Shown one piece after another: positions 1 to 7,294 of a stretch of DNA of 64,000 bases. Made by a program: the position numbers and the translations under genes. The notes under the pieces are model-generated. The model was given only the letters and a program-made list of their open reading frames with translations. It was not told the origin of the DNA and made no database searches. Positions within the stretch are counted from its first letter, which is position 1. Every line of letters starts with the position of its first letter. The DNA comes from JAFAGO01 sp031987605. Its GTDB lineage: Bacteria; Bacteroidota; Bacteroidia; Flavobacteriales; Weeksellaceae. The stretch is from NCBI GenBank assembly GCA_031987605.1, contig DALZZF010000002.1, positions 62,001 through 126,000 of the forward strand, in the 5' to 3' direction.

Positions 1-477
1 AATCCCACCCATCCCAAATCCGGTGAACTGAAAAGGAAAATGATTTCCATGATGAACAGTGAAAAAAGTCCTGAAGAACAGGCAAAAATAGCAAAGCCTG
101 ATGTAAAGCCGATTTCCACCAGTAAACTTAAAAATGAAGTGAAAAAATCCAATTCGATTGCATCTTCAGGTGGACCAAGCGAACAGAACAAAAAAACCGC
201 GGCTTTGCTTACCCATATGTTCAATAATGATCCTACCAGCAAAGAAGCTTACATCCAGATTGTTAATCAGTCCAAATGCAATCTCATCGTAAAAATCAGC
301 GGAAAAAAGTTTTATAACCTTACGGTTCCGGCAAGCGGACAGAATTTTATTTTGGTGGACAAAGGGAAGTACAACTTTACTTCATCTATTTGTGATGCCA
401 AATATTCCTCAAGTAAAAATATCACGCAGGATGTCGCGATTACACTGAGTGCTCCCGTTATGAAAAAAAGAAAATAG
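1..477 (+). CDS. Conserved hypothetical protein, 5'-truncated by the window edge (DUF6759-like)
   Basis: The frame is open from base 1 through the first internal ATG at 40, so the true start lies upstream. The visible part has a charged, low-complexity linker rich in Lys, Ser and Pro, then a compact beta-rich region from about position 200 that includes SKCNLIVKISGKKFYNL and ends in a Lys/Arg tail. It resembles the C-terminal domain I associate with DUF6759 proteins of Chryseobacterium, but this is recall rather than a search. No function can be assigned. A terminator follows at 513-549. Confidence 0.6.
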   Translation, partial: NPTHPKSGELKRKMISMMNSEKSPEEQAKIAKPDVKPISTSKLKNEVKKSNSIASSGGPSEQNKKTAALLTHMFNNDPTSKEAYIQIVNQSKCNLIVKISGKKFYNLTVPASGQNFILVDKGKYNFTSSICDAKYSSSKNITQDVAITLSAPVMKKRK

Positions 478-512
478 CAAATATTCAGGAAGAAATATTT
501 AGAATGATGATA

Positions 513-549
513 AAAAAGACCTTTTCAGATTTTTGGAAAGGTTTTTTTA
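513..549 (+). terminator. Rho-independent terminator after the first gene
   Basis: ACCTTTTC and GGAAAGGT form a stem around an AT-rich loop, followed by seven T. It separates the partial first gene from glucokinase. The 5' arm is preceded by an A-run, so it may also work on the other strand. Confidence 0.7.
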
Positions 550-595
550 TTTCAGAGCAAAAAGTTTTATTATATTTGATTTTAAACAGAAAATT

Positions 596-1639
596 ATGGA
601 TACGAAGTTCAATATGCCCCTATATTCCCCCGGAAAAAATGATGCGAAAAATTTTGGTTTTGTAATTGCAGATTTACGCTTTACAAACAGCTATCTTGCT
701 TTTGCCGAATGTAAAGAAGGAAATGTGAATATTTCTCATGAAGAAAAATATGTCAGTAAGGATTTTTCATCCGTTGCGGAATTAATTAAGAAATACATTT
801 CCGATCATCATATTGATTCCGTGAGCAAAATTTCGGTTGCCGTTCCCGGACCTGTGATTGATGGGAAATGCGAAACTAAAAATCTTCCGTGGATTGTGGA
901 AAGTTCCGAACTTGAAAAAGAGTTGGGAATCGGGAATGTCTATTTAATCAATGATCTGGAAGCAACAGCTTACAGTTTTATGGAAATTGACAAAAACCAT
1001 TTAGAAGTGTTGTATACTTCCGACCAAAAAATGCGTGGAAATGTTGCTGTTTTGGCTCCCGGAAATGGTTTGGGAGAAGCCGGAATGTTTTGGGACGGTG
1101 AAAGTCTGCGTCCGTTTGCAACAGAAGGTGGACATACCGAATTTTCTCCACGAAACGATTTCGAAGTAGAACTTTACCAGTTTCTGAATAAAATCTACGG
1201 AATTGTAACTTGGGAAAATGTGCTTTCAAAAGAAGGAATGTACAACATTTACCGCTTTCTGCGCGACATCGGAAGACAGCCCGAACCGGAAGAACTGAAA
1301 AATAAAATTGATAATGAAGATTTCCTTTCTGTAATTGCAGAAACCGGAAAAACTCAGGAGTACAGGCTCATCAATCTTACCATCGATATGTATGCGGAAT
1401 TTCTGGCGCGCGAAGCCAATAATCTTGTGCTCAAACTGAAGGCAATCGGTGCATTAATCATCACTGGAGAAATTCCTTTGCGTATTTTTGATCTGATTAA
1501 AAAAGAAAAGTTTTACAAAGATTTTATTATCTCTGATCAAATGCAGCATTTGCTCAAAGATATTCCGATTTATTTGATTAAAAATGATAAGGGAGTTTTG
1601 CAGGGAGCCGCGATGTACGGTGCATTTGCAGAAAAATAA
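596..1639 (+). CDS. glk: Glucokinase (Glk family)
   Basis: This ATP-dependent cytosolic kinase forms glucose-6-phosphate from glucose. The 347-aa protein starts best at the ATG at 596 (MDTKFNMP); an in-frame ATG at 533 lies within the preceding terminator region. It shows the Glk pattern: an N-terminal actin-like segment (FVIADLRF), AVPGPV near residue 85, the APGNGLGEA phosphate-binding loop near residue 155, EGGHTEF near residue 180 contacting sugar, and a C-terminal GALIITGEIP segment. Length agrees with bacterial Glk (about 320-350 aa) rather than ROK kinases. It stands alone between two terminators. Confidence 0.9.
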   Translation: MDTKFNMPLYSPGKNDAKNFGFVIADLRFTNSYLAFAECKEGNVNISHEEKYVSKDFSSVAELIKKYISDHHIDSVSKISVAVPGPVIDGKCETKNLPWIVESSELEKELGIGNVYLINDLEATAYSFMEIDKNHLEVLYTSDQKMRGNVAVLAPGNGLGEAGMFWDGESLRPFATEGGHTEFSPRNDFEVELYQFLNKIYGIVTWENVLSKEGMYNIYRFLRDIGRQPEPEELKNKIDNEDFLSVIAETGKTQEYRLINLTIDMYAEFLAREANNLVLKLKAIGALIITGEIPLRIFDLIKKEKFYKDFIISDQMQHLLKDIPIYLIKNDKGVLQGAAMYGAFAEK

Positions 1640-1648
1640 AAAATATAG

Positions 1649-1670
1649 AAGGAACTGAAAAGTTCCTTTT
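1649..1670 (+). terminator. Rho-independent terminator of glk
   Basis: Arms AAGGAACT and AGTTCCTT surround a GAAA loop, directly followed by TTTT, about 10 nt after the glk stop codon. Confidence 0.75.
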
Positions 1671-1706
1671 GTTATATACAGAATCTATCAAATATTTTAG
1701 TTTTTA

Positions 1707-1751
1707 TTGATGTACATCAATGAACCCGAACCACAAAAACCACTACTTTTG
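1707..1751 (+). promoter_or_regulatory. FNR/Crp-type box and promoter of the YceI gene
   Basis: TTGATGTACATCAA at 1707-1720 is a perfect palindrome and an exact match to the FNR consensus TTGAT-N4-ATCAA. A perfect Bacteroidota -7 element, TACTTTTG, lies at 1744-1751, with no -33 TTG at the usual distance. The box centre (1713.5) is 30.5 bp before the -7 element, about -42 from the inferred start site, the position of a class II activator. The same spacing recurs before the gene at 49361. Confidence 0.75.
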
Positions 1752-1775
1752 CCGTGAATAAATTATTGAACAACA

Positions 1776-2345
1776 ATGAAAAAATTAGCATTAGCATTAG
1801 TATTGGTAAGTAGCCTTGGTTTTGCACAGGTGAAAAAAGTAGTAAATTCCGATATACACTGGTGGGGATATAAAGTCGCAAAAACAGAATCCTCTTCTCA
1901 CGACGGGACGGTTGATCTGAAATCCGGAAGCATCGTAATGAAAGGAAACAATATTGCAGCCGCAACTTTTATTCTGGATATGAATTCCATCAATGCGACT
2001 GATGTATCCGGAGAAATGCAGACCAAACTAAACGGTCACCTGAAAAACGGAGATTTCTTTGAAACCAATAAATATCCGACTGCAACCTATAAAATCACTT
2101 CTGTAAAGAAAAATACCAAAAACAAAAATTACAACTCTGTAATTACCGGTAATCTTACTGCAAAAGGAAAAACAGCAGCGGTTTCTTTCCCTGCAAATGT
2201 AACTTACAAAAATGGGGAAGTAAGCATTCAGTCAGATAAATTCAGTTTCGACAGACAAAAATTCGATATTTCCTATAAATCTTCCATGAAAGATGTAGTA
2301 GTAAAGGATGAAGTGGACTTGCAGATCAAATTAACTGCAAAATAA
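1776..2345 (+). CDS. YceI family periplasmic/secreted protein
   Basis: This 189-aa protein carries a clear signal peptide (cleavage after SLGFAQ) followed by a YceI-type lipocalin-like beta-barrel. Family features include the early histidine/tryptophan stretch DIHWWGYK, VDLKSGSIVMKG, a TDVSGEMQTKLNGHLKNGDFF segment and the terminal alternating strands DEVDLQIKLTAK. YceI proteins bind polyisoprenoid-type lipids, and the cellular role in Bacteroidota is not settled. An FNR-type box sits at activator distance, so expression probably responds to oxygen, redox or nitrosative state. A strong terminator follows. Confidence 0.9.
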   Translation: MKKLALALVLVSSLGFAQVKKVVNSDIHWWGYKVAKTESSSHDGTVDLKSGSIVMKGNNIAAATFILDMNSINATDVSGEMQTKLNGHLKNGDFFETNKYPTATYKITSVKKNTKNKNYNSVITGNLTAKGKTAAVSFPANVTYKNGEVSIQSDKFSFDRQKFDISYKSSMKDVVVKDEVDLQIKLTAK

Positions 2346-2374
2346 TTGAAGTTTCATCATTTGAAATCCAATAT

Positions 2375-2404
2375 AAAGAGCAGAATTTCTGCTCTTTTTT
2401 TTAT
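2375..2404 (+). terminator. Terminator of the YceI gene
   Basis: An uninterrupted stem, AAAGAGCAGAA with TTCTGCTCTTT, is followed by a long T-run. It could also act on the minus strand. Confidence 0.8.
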
Positions 2405-2413
2405 TTTTGAACC

Positions 2414-3055
2414 ATGAAAGTTTACATGATTAGCGGTCTTGGAGCCGATGATAAAGTACTTGAAAAACTGGAGTTCACAACTACGGTACAACCTGTTTTT
2501 GTCGGCTGGAAAATTCCAGAGCGTGGAGAAAATTTTTCTCATTATGTTGAAAGAATGGCGGAGGAAATTGATGATTCGGAACCGTTCGGTCTTTTAGGAT
2601 ATTCCTTTGGCGGAATTATGGTGCAGGAAATCAACCGTTTGAAACCAGCCGCTAAAACTGTAATTCTTGGAAGCATAAAATCGGACAAAGAAAAATCCCG
2701 ATTGATTCGCGCCGGAGAAATTACCCATATTCCGCGCTATCTTCCGGAACGGATTTTCAATGAAAAATCAACTTTAGCCTATGCTTTTCTGAGGAAACTA
2801 TTCGATCCCAAAAATTCAAGACTGATGCAGTATTTCCGGGTGAAAGATCCTTATTACCTGAAATGGAGCATCGAAAAAATAGCTGAATGGAAATTTGAAG
2901 AAAACCCCGAAATCATCCAGATTTTGGGCGATCGGGATATTGTTTTCCCTATAAAATATTCCAAACCGGATTATGTAATTCCGGGAGGAACCCATTTATT
3001 TCCCGCTACAAAACCCAAACAGGTTTCCGAAATCCTGAAAACCATCTTTAAATAA
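2414..3055 (+). CDS. Alpha/beta hydrolase
   Basis: This 213-aa cytosolic protein has no signal peptide. It has an alpha/beta-hydrolase outline: an N-terminal strand with MISGLGADDKV forming the oxyanion-hole region, the nucleophile elbow GYSFGG near residue 63 with Ser as nucleophile, the acid strand IIQILGDRDIVFP near residue 172, and a terminal histidine in GGTHLF near residue 196. All members of the catalytic triad are present, so it is probably an active esterase or thioesterase-like enzyme of unknown substrate. It begins immediately after the upstream terminator. Confidence 0.8.
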   Translation: MKVYMISGLGADDKVLEKLEFTTTVQPVFVGWKIPERGENFSHYVERMAEEIDDSEPFGLLGYSFGGIMVQEINRLKPAAKTVILGSIKSDKEKSRLIRAGEITHIPRYLPERIFNEKSTLAYAFLRKLFDPKNSRLMQYFRVKDPYYLKWSIEKIAEWKFEENPEIIQILGDRDIVFPIKYSKPDYVIPGGTHLFPATKPKQVSEILKTIFK

Positions 3056-3086
3056 GTTACCTTTACCGCGATTTTACTATTAAATT

Positions 3087-4505
3087 ATGCAATCCATCTC
3101 CGTTTTTGAAATCATAAAAGTGGGCATTGGCCCTTCCAGTTCACACACTATGGGACCTTGGAATGCTGCCGAAATCTTTCTGGACATCATCCGGAGAAAT
3201 CATACCATTTCAGAGGTGAAAGAAGTTTTTGTAGAATTTTTTGGTTCACTGGCGAAAACAGGAATCGGGCACGGAACTGATATTGCCGGAATGCTCGGAC
3301 TTTCCGGAGAAAATTTTAAAACCATTGATACCACAAAAATCGACGAGAAAATTCAGAAGATCAAAGTAGATCAGGAAATTTTTCTTGCACAGGAAAAAAC
3401 GATTCCGTTTATATATGGCTATCATCTTATTTTAAACAAATCCGAAACCCTGCCTTTTCATCCGAACGGAATGATTTTTAAAGCGGTTTTTGAAAATGGA
3501 GAAGAGTTGATTCAGGATTATTATTCCGTGGGTGGCGGTTTTGTGGCAACCAAAGAGGAAAATTCTTTTACAGAAGGTTGCGTACGAACTTTGTACCCAT
3601 GCCATCACGGCAAAGATGTTTTGAAATATTGTGAAATCCTCAATCTAAAACATTTTTCCGATCTCATTTTCCTGAATGAAGAAAGTTGGCGCACCAGAAA
3701 AGAAACTGAAAAAGAAGCCCTTTACATTTGGCAGCAAATCAAAGAATGCATTTATAAAGGCGTAAATAAAGAAGGAATTTTGCCCGGCGGTTTGAATGTT
3801 TCAAGAAGAGCGGCAGGCATTAACCGGAAACTTCTGGGAGATAAAATCTATAAAAATTTAGATCAGTGGTTTCAAATGGTGGTGGATGCGGAAGAAACCT
3901 TCATCAACATCAACAAATGGATTTCATGCTTTGCGCTTGCCGTAAACGAAGAAAATGCCAGTTTCGGAAGGATTATTACTGCTCCCACTAATGGCGCAAG
4001 CGGCGTAATTCCTGCTGTATTGATGTATTCGCAGGCTTTTACAGAATTTACAAAAGAAGAAGATATTATCCGTTTTCTTTTGGTGGCAGGTGAAATAGGA
4101 ACTTTATTCAAAAAAAATGCAACAATTTCAGCAGCCATGGGCGGTTGTCAGGCGGAAGTCGGCGTTTCGTCAGCCATGGCAGCAGCCGGACTTACGGAAA
4201 TAATGGGCGGAACTCCGGCTCAGGTTTTACAGGCAGCAGAAATCGCCATGGAGCATCACCTTGGTTTAACCTGTGATCCGATTGCCGGATTGGTTCAGAT
4301 TCCTTGTATTGAAAGAAATTCTATGGGTGCGATAAAAGCCATTACCGCTGCAAATATTGCTTTGGAAAGCGATCCTGCAAAAGCGAGAGTTTCTCTCGAT
4401 CAGGTAATTCAGAGTATGTGGGAAACCGCACAAAGCATGAGCGACCGCTTTAAGGAAACTTCCGAAGGCGGGCTGGCTATTGCGGTAAATGTAGCGGAAT
4501 GCTAA
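3087..4505 (+). CDS. sdaA: L-serine ammonia-lyase (single-chain, iron-sulfur type)
   Basis: The enzyme deaminates L-serine to pyruvate and ammonia in the cytosol using a [4Fe-4S] cluster. The 472-aa single-chain form carries the beta domain first (GIGPSSSHTMGP at residues 13-24) and the catalytic alpha domain second (APTNGASGVIPAVL, GGCQAEVGVSSAMAAAG, CDPIAGLVQIPCIERNSMGA). The cysteines of GGCQAE, TCDP and IPCIERN are the expected cluster ligands. Its stop codon overlaps that of the convergent sheath gene (4502-4505), leaving no room for a terminator between them. Confidence 0.93.
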   Translation: MQSISVFEIIKVGIGPSSSHTMGPWNAAEIFLDIIRRNHTISEVKEVFVEFFGSLAKTGIGHGTDIAGMLGLSGENFKTIDTTKIDEKIQKIKVDQEIFLAQEKTIPFIYGYHLILNKSETLPFHPNGMIFKAVFENGEELIQDYYSVGGGFVATKEENSFTEGCVRTLYPCHHGKDVLKYCEILNLKHFSDLIFLNEESWRTRKETEKEALYIWQQIKECIYKGVNKEGILPGGLNVSRRAAGINRKLLGDKIYKNLDQWFQMVVDAEETFININKWISCFALAVNEENASFGRIITAPTNGASGVIPAVLMYSQAFTEFTKEEDIIRFLLVAGEIGTLFKKNATISAAMGGCQAEVGVSSAMAAAGLTEIMGGTPAQVLQAAEIAMEHHLGLTCDPIAGLVQIPCIERNSMGAIKAITAANIALESDPAKARVSLDQVIQSMWETAQSMSDRFKETSEGGLAIAVNVAEC

Positions 4506-5875
4506 CTTTTTTCTGAGTTTAAATTTTTATGAATTCTGATATTGATGAATTCTCCAGGGCGAAAAAGCGCAATTGCGAAGTCTATAATCAGATGATTTTC
4601 AGTGAGATCATTTTCAGTCATGTTTTCGTTTAAGCCACAACGAACATAATACGCATATTTGCTTTCTTCTCCTTGAAGAGCCCCATTTCTCCAATATTGA
4701 TGCAGAAAATTTTCCACCATTGATTTTATTTTGAAGCACGTATTTGAATTATTAGTCTCAAATACCAATGTATCAAGACTTCTATTAATCGATGCTTTAA
4801 TCAATTTTATAAAACGGACAACATTGATATACCGAAATTCATGATTATTCCCATTCAAAGTTCTGGCTCCCCAAACTAACGTTCCTTTTCCCGGAAAATT
4901 TCGGATGGCATTAATGCTTTTTCCGGTAGGATGCACGTTCATTTCGGATTGTACTACTTCATTAATGGTATAGAATATTGCCTTTACAGGTAATGGAATA
5001 GTGGAAGGAGCTTTCCAAATGCCACGTTCCGCATCATTTTTTAAGTAAATTTTTGCAATGAAACTACTTGGCGGAAGAATAACTTTTTTGTTTTTGATTC
5101 TGAAGAGAATCCGTGAGTAAAGTTCAGGATTTTCATTTTTCAATGCGTGTAGACTAATGGCTTGATTTCCAATATTCACAATCGATTTTTCTTCTGAAAA
5201 AAGATAGCCGGAATTTGTTTCCAGACTTGAAAAATATGCCGCACATGAAGTTAATAATTCGTCTCTGTTGTCAGGGAGTAAATTCCGGAATTCTTCAAAA
5301 TAACGGTAAGTACATTGAATTTTTTTATTGGGTAAATCGATAATGAAAAACCGGTTTTTGTTTTGGCAAATTTCTAATGTGGCGGTTACAAAATCGGCAT
5401 AATCATCATCTTGTAAGTATTGCATTTCGGAGAAAACCAGTACGGTAAAATCTTCATTTTGATTCAGAATTTCTAATGCTTTTTTGTAGTCGTCAATGCT
5501 CGGTGCGGACTTTTCTGTAAAGGAACCTAAGGAAAGGATGGTAAGACTAAGACCTGCATCAAAATTTTTGTAGAAATTTTCCACCGAATAATACAGTATA
5601 AACATATTATCCTCATTTTCATTGATGGTGATATTTCTTGAATCTGGCGATGGAATATCCACCGAAAAATTTGTAGGTTTTGCTTTTCCAAAATAAAGTT
5701 CAAATTCCTCTAAAGAGGCAATTTTTGTAGGAATATTCATCAAAGAATGACCGTGTTCATCTATAGCAAATTCAGTATAGCCAACATATATTACCGAAGT
5801 CGGAATTTCTTTTATGGATGGGAGAGGAGTTGGGATTTCTTCCACATAAACTCCTGGAGTTTCATAATCAGGCAT
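4502..5875 (-). CDS. Solitary contractile tail-sheath family protein
   Basis: The 457-aa protein begins MPDYETPGVYVEEI, the hallmark N-terminal arm of phage, T6SS-like and extracellular injection-system sheath proteins. The C-terminal third contains the other conserved blocks: PPSSFIAKIYLKNDAERGIW, INAIRNFPGKGTLVWGARTL, a strand reading RYINVVRFIKLIKASI, NFLHQYWRNGALQG and a final RPGEFINIRIH. These are the elements that build and interlock the contractile sheath. Tube, baseplate, spike, ATPase and effector genes are all absent nearby. The gene lies 28 bp after tyrA on the same strand and looks more AT-rich than its neighbours, consistent with acquisition. Confidence 0.85.
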   Translation of the reverse strand: MPDYETPGVYVEEIPTPLPSIKEIPTSVIYVGYTEFAIDEHGHSLMNIPTKIASLEEFELYFGKAKPTNFSVDIPSPDSRNITINENEDNMFILYYSVENFYKNFDAGLSLTILSLGSFTEKSAPSIDDYKKALEILNQNEDFTVLVFSEMQYLQDDDYADFVTATLEICQNKNRFFIIDLPNKKIQCTYRYFEEFRNLLPDNRDELLTSCAAYFSSLETNSGYLFSEEKSIVNIGNQAISLHALKNENPELYSRILFRIKNKKVILPPSSFIAKIYLKNDAERGIWKAPSTIPLPVKAIFYTINEVVQSEMNVHPTGKSINAIRNFPGKGTLVWGARTLNGNNHEFRYINVVRFIKLIKASINRSLDTLVFETNNSNTCFKIKSMVENFLHQYWRNGALQGEESKYAYYVRCGLNENMTENDLTENHLIIDFAIALFRPGEFINIRIHKNLNSEKS

Positions 5876-5903
5876 GATTTAGTTTTTGCCTAAAATAAAC
5901 AAT

Positions 5904-6746
5904 TTATTTCAATATTCCTCTGATTTTGTTGGCATTACGAATTAATTCTTCCAAATATTCATAATTTTCCTTTTCCAATGCCGATTTGAATTTCCGAAGC
6001 TGTGTGATATGCTCATTCAAAACATCCAGCACATTTTCTTTGTTTTGGCGGAAAATAGGAACCCACATTTCGGGATGCGATTTTGCCAGACGAACCGTAC
6101 TTGAAAATCCCGAACTCGCCAGTTGAAAAATAGTGTCTTCCTCACGTTCCTTTTCCAGAACCGTATTGGCCAAAGCGTAAGAGGTAATATGGGAAATATG
6201 GGAAATATAGGCAGTATGAACATCGTGATGTTCGGCATTCATATAAATCAGGTGCATGTCAAGATTTTTTGCTACATTTTTTACGGTTTCCAATGCATCT
6301 TCTGCAGATTCTTCGGCATTGCAGATTACGGCAGCTTTTCCCGAAAAACTGTCGGCAACTGCGGCTTCAGGACCGGAATTTTCGGTTCCCCACATCGGGT
6401 GGAAGGCAACGTAACGTTTGCGGTTCGGATGATTTTTCACGGCTTCGGTAATTCCGAATTTGGTGGAACCGACATCCATTATAGTTTGATTTTCACCGAT
6501 TTGATCCAGAACAGAAGGGAGGAGTTTACGCGCAGAATCCACAGGAATCGCGAGAATAATGAGATCCGATTTTTTCAGGGCGTTTTCCAGTGTTGAAATT
6601 TCATCAATAATTCCGAGTTCAAGAGCGGTGTTGAGATGCTGAATGTTCTGATCTACTCCAAATACACGATCCGCAATTTTTTTTTCACGAAGTTTCAGCG
6701 CCATTGAACCTCCGATTAATCCCACACCAATAATACTGATTTTCAT
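5904..6746 (-). CDS. tyrA: Prephenate dehydrogenase (tyrosine biosynthesis)
   Basis: TyrA oxidatively decarboxylates prephenate to 4-hydroxyphenylpyruvate with NAD(P), the committed step to tyrosine. The N-terminal Rossmann motif GVGLIGGSMA starts at residue 6. The substrate-site motif HPMWGTENSGPEAA lies near residue 115, and the helical dimer domain follows. At about 280 aa it lacks an extra C-terminal ACT domain or a fused chorismate mutase. I prefer the start at 6746 (MKISIIG); an in-frame ATG at 6758 abuts the leader terminator. Expression is probably attenuated by the tyrosine-rich leader at 6810-6866. Confidence 0.93.
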   Translation of the reverse strand: MKISIIGVGLIGGSMALKLREKKIADRVFGVDQNIQHLNTALELGIIDEISTLENALKKSDLIILAIPVDSARKLLPSVLDQIGENQTIMDVGSTKFGITEAVKNHPNRKRYVAFHPMWGTENSGPEAAVADSFSGKAAVICNAEESAEDALETVKNVAKNLDMHLIYMNAEHHDVHTAYISHISHITSYALANTVLEKEREEDTIFQLASSGFSSTVRLAKSHPEMWVPIFRQNKENVLDVLNEHITQLRKFKSALEKENYEYLEELIRNANKIRGILK

Positions 6747-6759
6747 ATTTTTTTTCATT

Positions 6760-6786
6760 AAAAAACCCCGCCATAAGGACGAGGTT
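6760..6786 (-). terminator. Leader terminator directly ahead of tyrA (attenuator)
   Basis: On the minus strand AACCTCG pairs with CGGGGTT (one U-G pair) around a 9-nt loop and runs into six T that end at the tyrA start. A terminator placed before, not after, a biosynthetic gene implies conditional readthrough. Its 5' arm can instead pair with a GGATTAGG segment (6809-6816) that overlaps the stop codon of the leader peptide. Confidence 0.7.
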
Positions 6787-6809
6787 GATATACTGTAGCA
6801 CAGAGATTC

Positions 6810-6866
6810 CTAATCCTTTTTCAGGGTTATCAATCCGTAATAATATGTGCTGTTTGTTAATTTCAC
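6810..6866 (-). CDS. Tyrosine-codon leader peptide of tyrA
   Basis: An 18-codon ORF with a GTG start reads VKLTNSTYYYGLITLKKD and has three consecutive tyrosine codons (TAT TAT TAC). It lies 64 bp upstream of tyrA on the same strand and ends at the segment that can form the antiterminator. AGCACA, next to the Tyr codons, can pair with TGTGCT at 6797-6802. The arrangement fits ribosome-mediated attenuation: stalling at Tyr codons would leave GGATTAGG free to disarm the terminator. The start codon is the least certain part. A -7-like TATATTCG just upstream suggests a very short or leaderless message, or it may be read from the alanine dehydrogenase transcript. Confidence 0.6.
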   Translation of the reverse strand: MKLTNSTYYYGLITLKKD

Positions 6867-6916
6867 GGTACGAATATAGAAAATTTATTTTGTTCGCTTT
6901 ATAAATTCGGAATGAT

Positions 6917-7291
6917 TTATTTTATTTTTTTAAAATTCGTGAATGTTGCAGATTCTTTACACTTGGTAAACGAAACTTCATAAGCCGGATTTTTCTCGGG
7001 ATAAAGGAGAATATATTCCGGGCACGGTTTTTTCTGTGCCTGACTTCGGTCAAAATCAATTTTTCCTTTGGTGATGATGCTGTCTTTCAGGAACTTTTCA
7101 TCAATTTTAAGCGTATTCATTTCATTTTGAAATTCAGGAAGATAGGCGAATTCTTTTGAAAGGGTTTCTGCAATTACCCGGCTGTTTGGAAGGTAACCGC
7201 TACAGCTTATGCCTTTCTTATTCAGGATAAAAAATACGATTACCAGTCCTGGAACCAATCCGATAAAGTAAAATTTTAGTTTTCGGAGCAT
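6917..7291 (-). CDS. Small membrane-anchored protein, DUF4258-like
   Basis: The 124-aa protein has one N-terminal hydrophobic helix (residues 8-24, FYFIGLVPGLVIVFFIL) and a soluble domain with three cysteines (SCSGY, KPCPEY, KCKES). The block KIDFDRSQAQKKPCPEY resembles what I recall of flavobacterial DUF4258 proteins; this was not searched. The start is 3 bp from the alanine dehydrogenase stop, so the two are almost certainly co-transcribed, with the tyrA leader following 50 bp downstream. Function unknown. Confidence 0.65.
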   Translation of the reverse strand: MLRKLKFYFIGLVPGLVIVFFILNKKGISCSGYLPNSRVIAETLSKEFAYLPEFQNEMNTLKIDEKFLKDSIITKGKIDFDRSQAQKKPCPEYILLYPEKNPAYEVSFTKCKESATFTNFKKIK

Positions 7292-7294
7292 TTT

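Noticed and set aside
6756..6916. A metabolite riboswitch or T-box before tyrA
   Set aside because: No T-box sequence, anticodon-like specifier loop or known riboswitch core was recognisable, whereas three consecutive Tyr codons with a terminator explain the region as a peptide attenuator.
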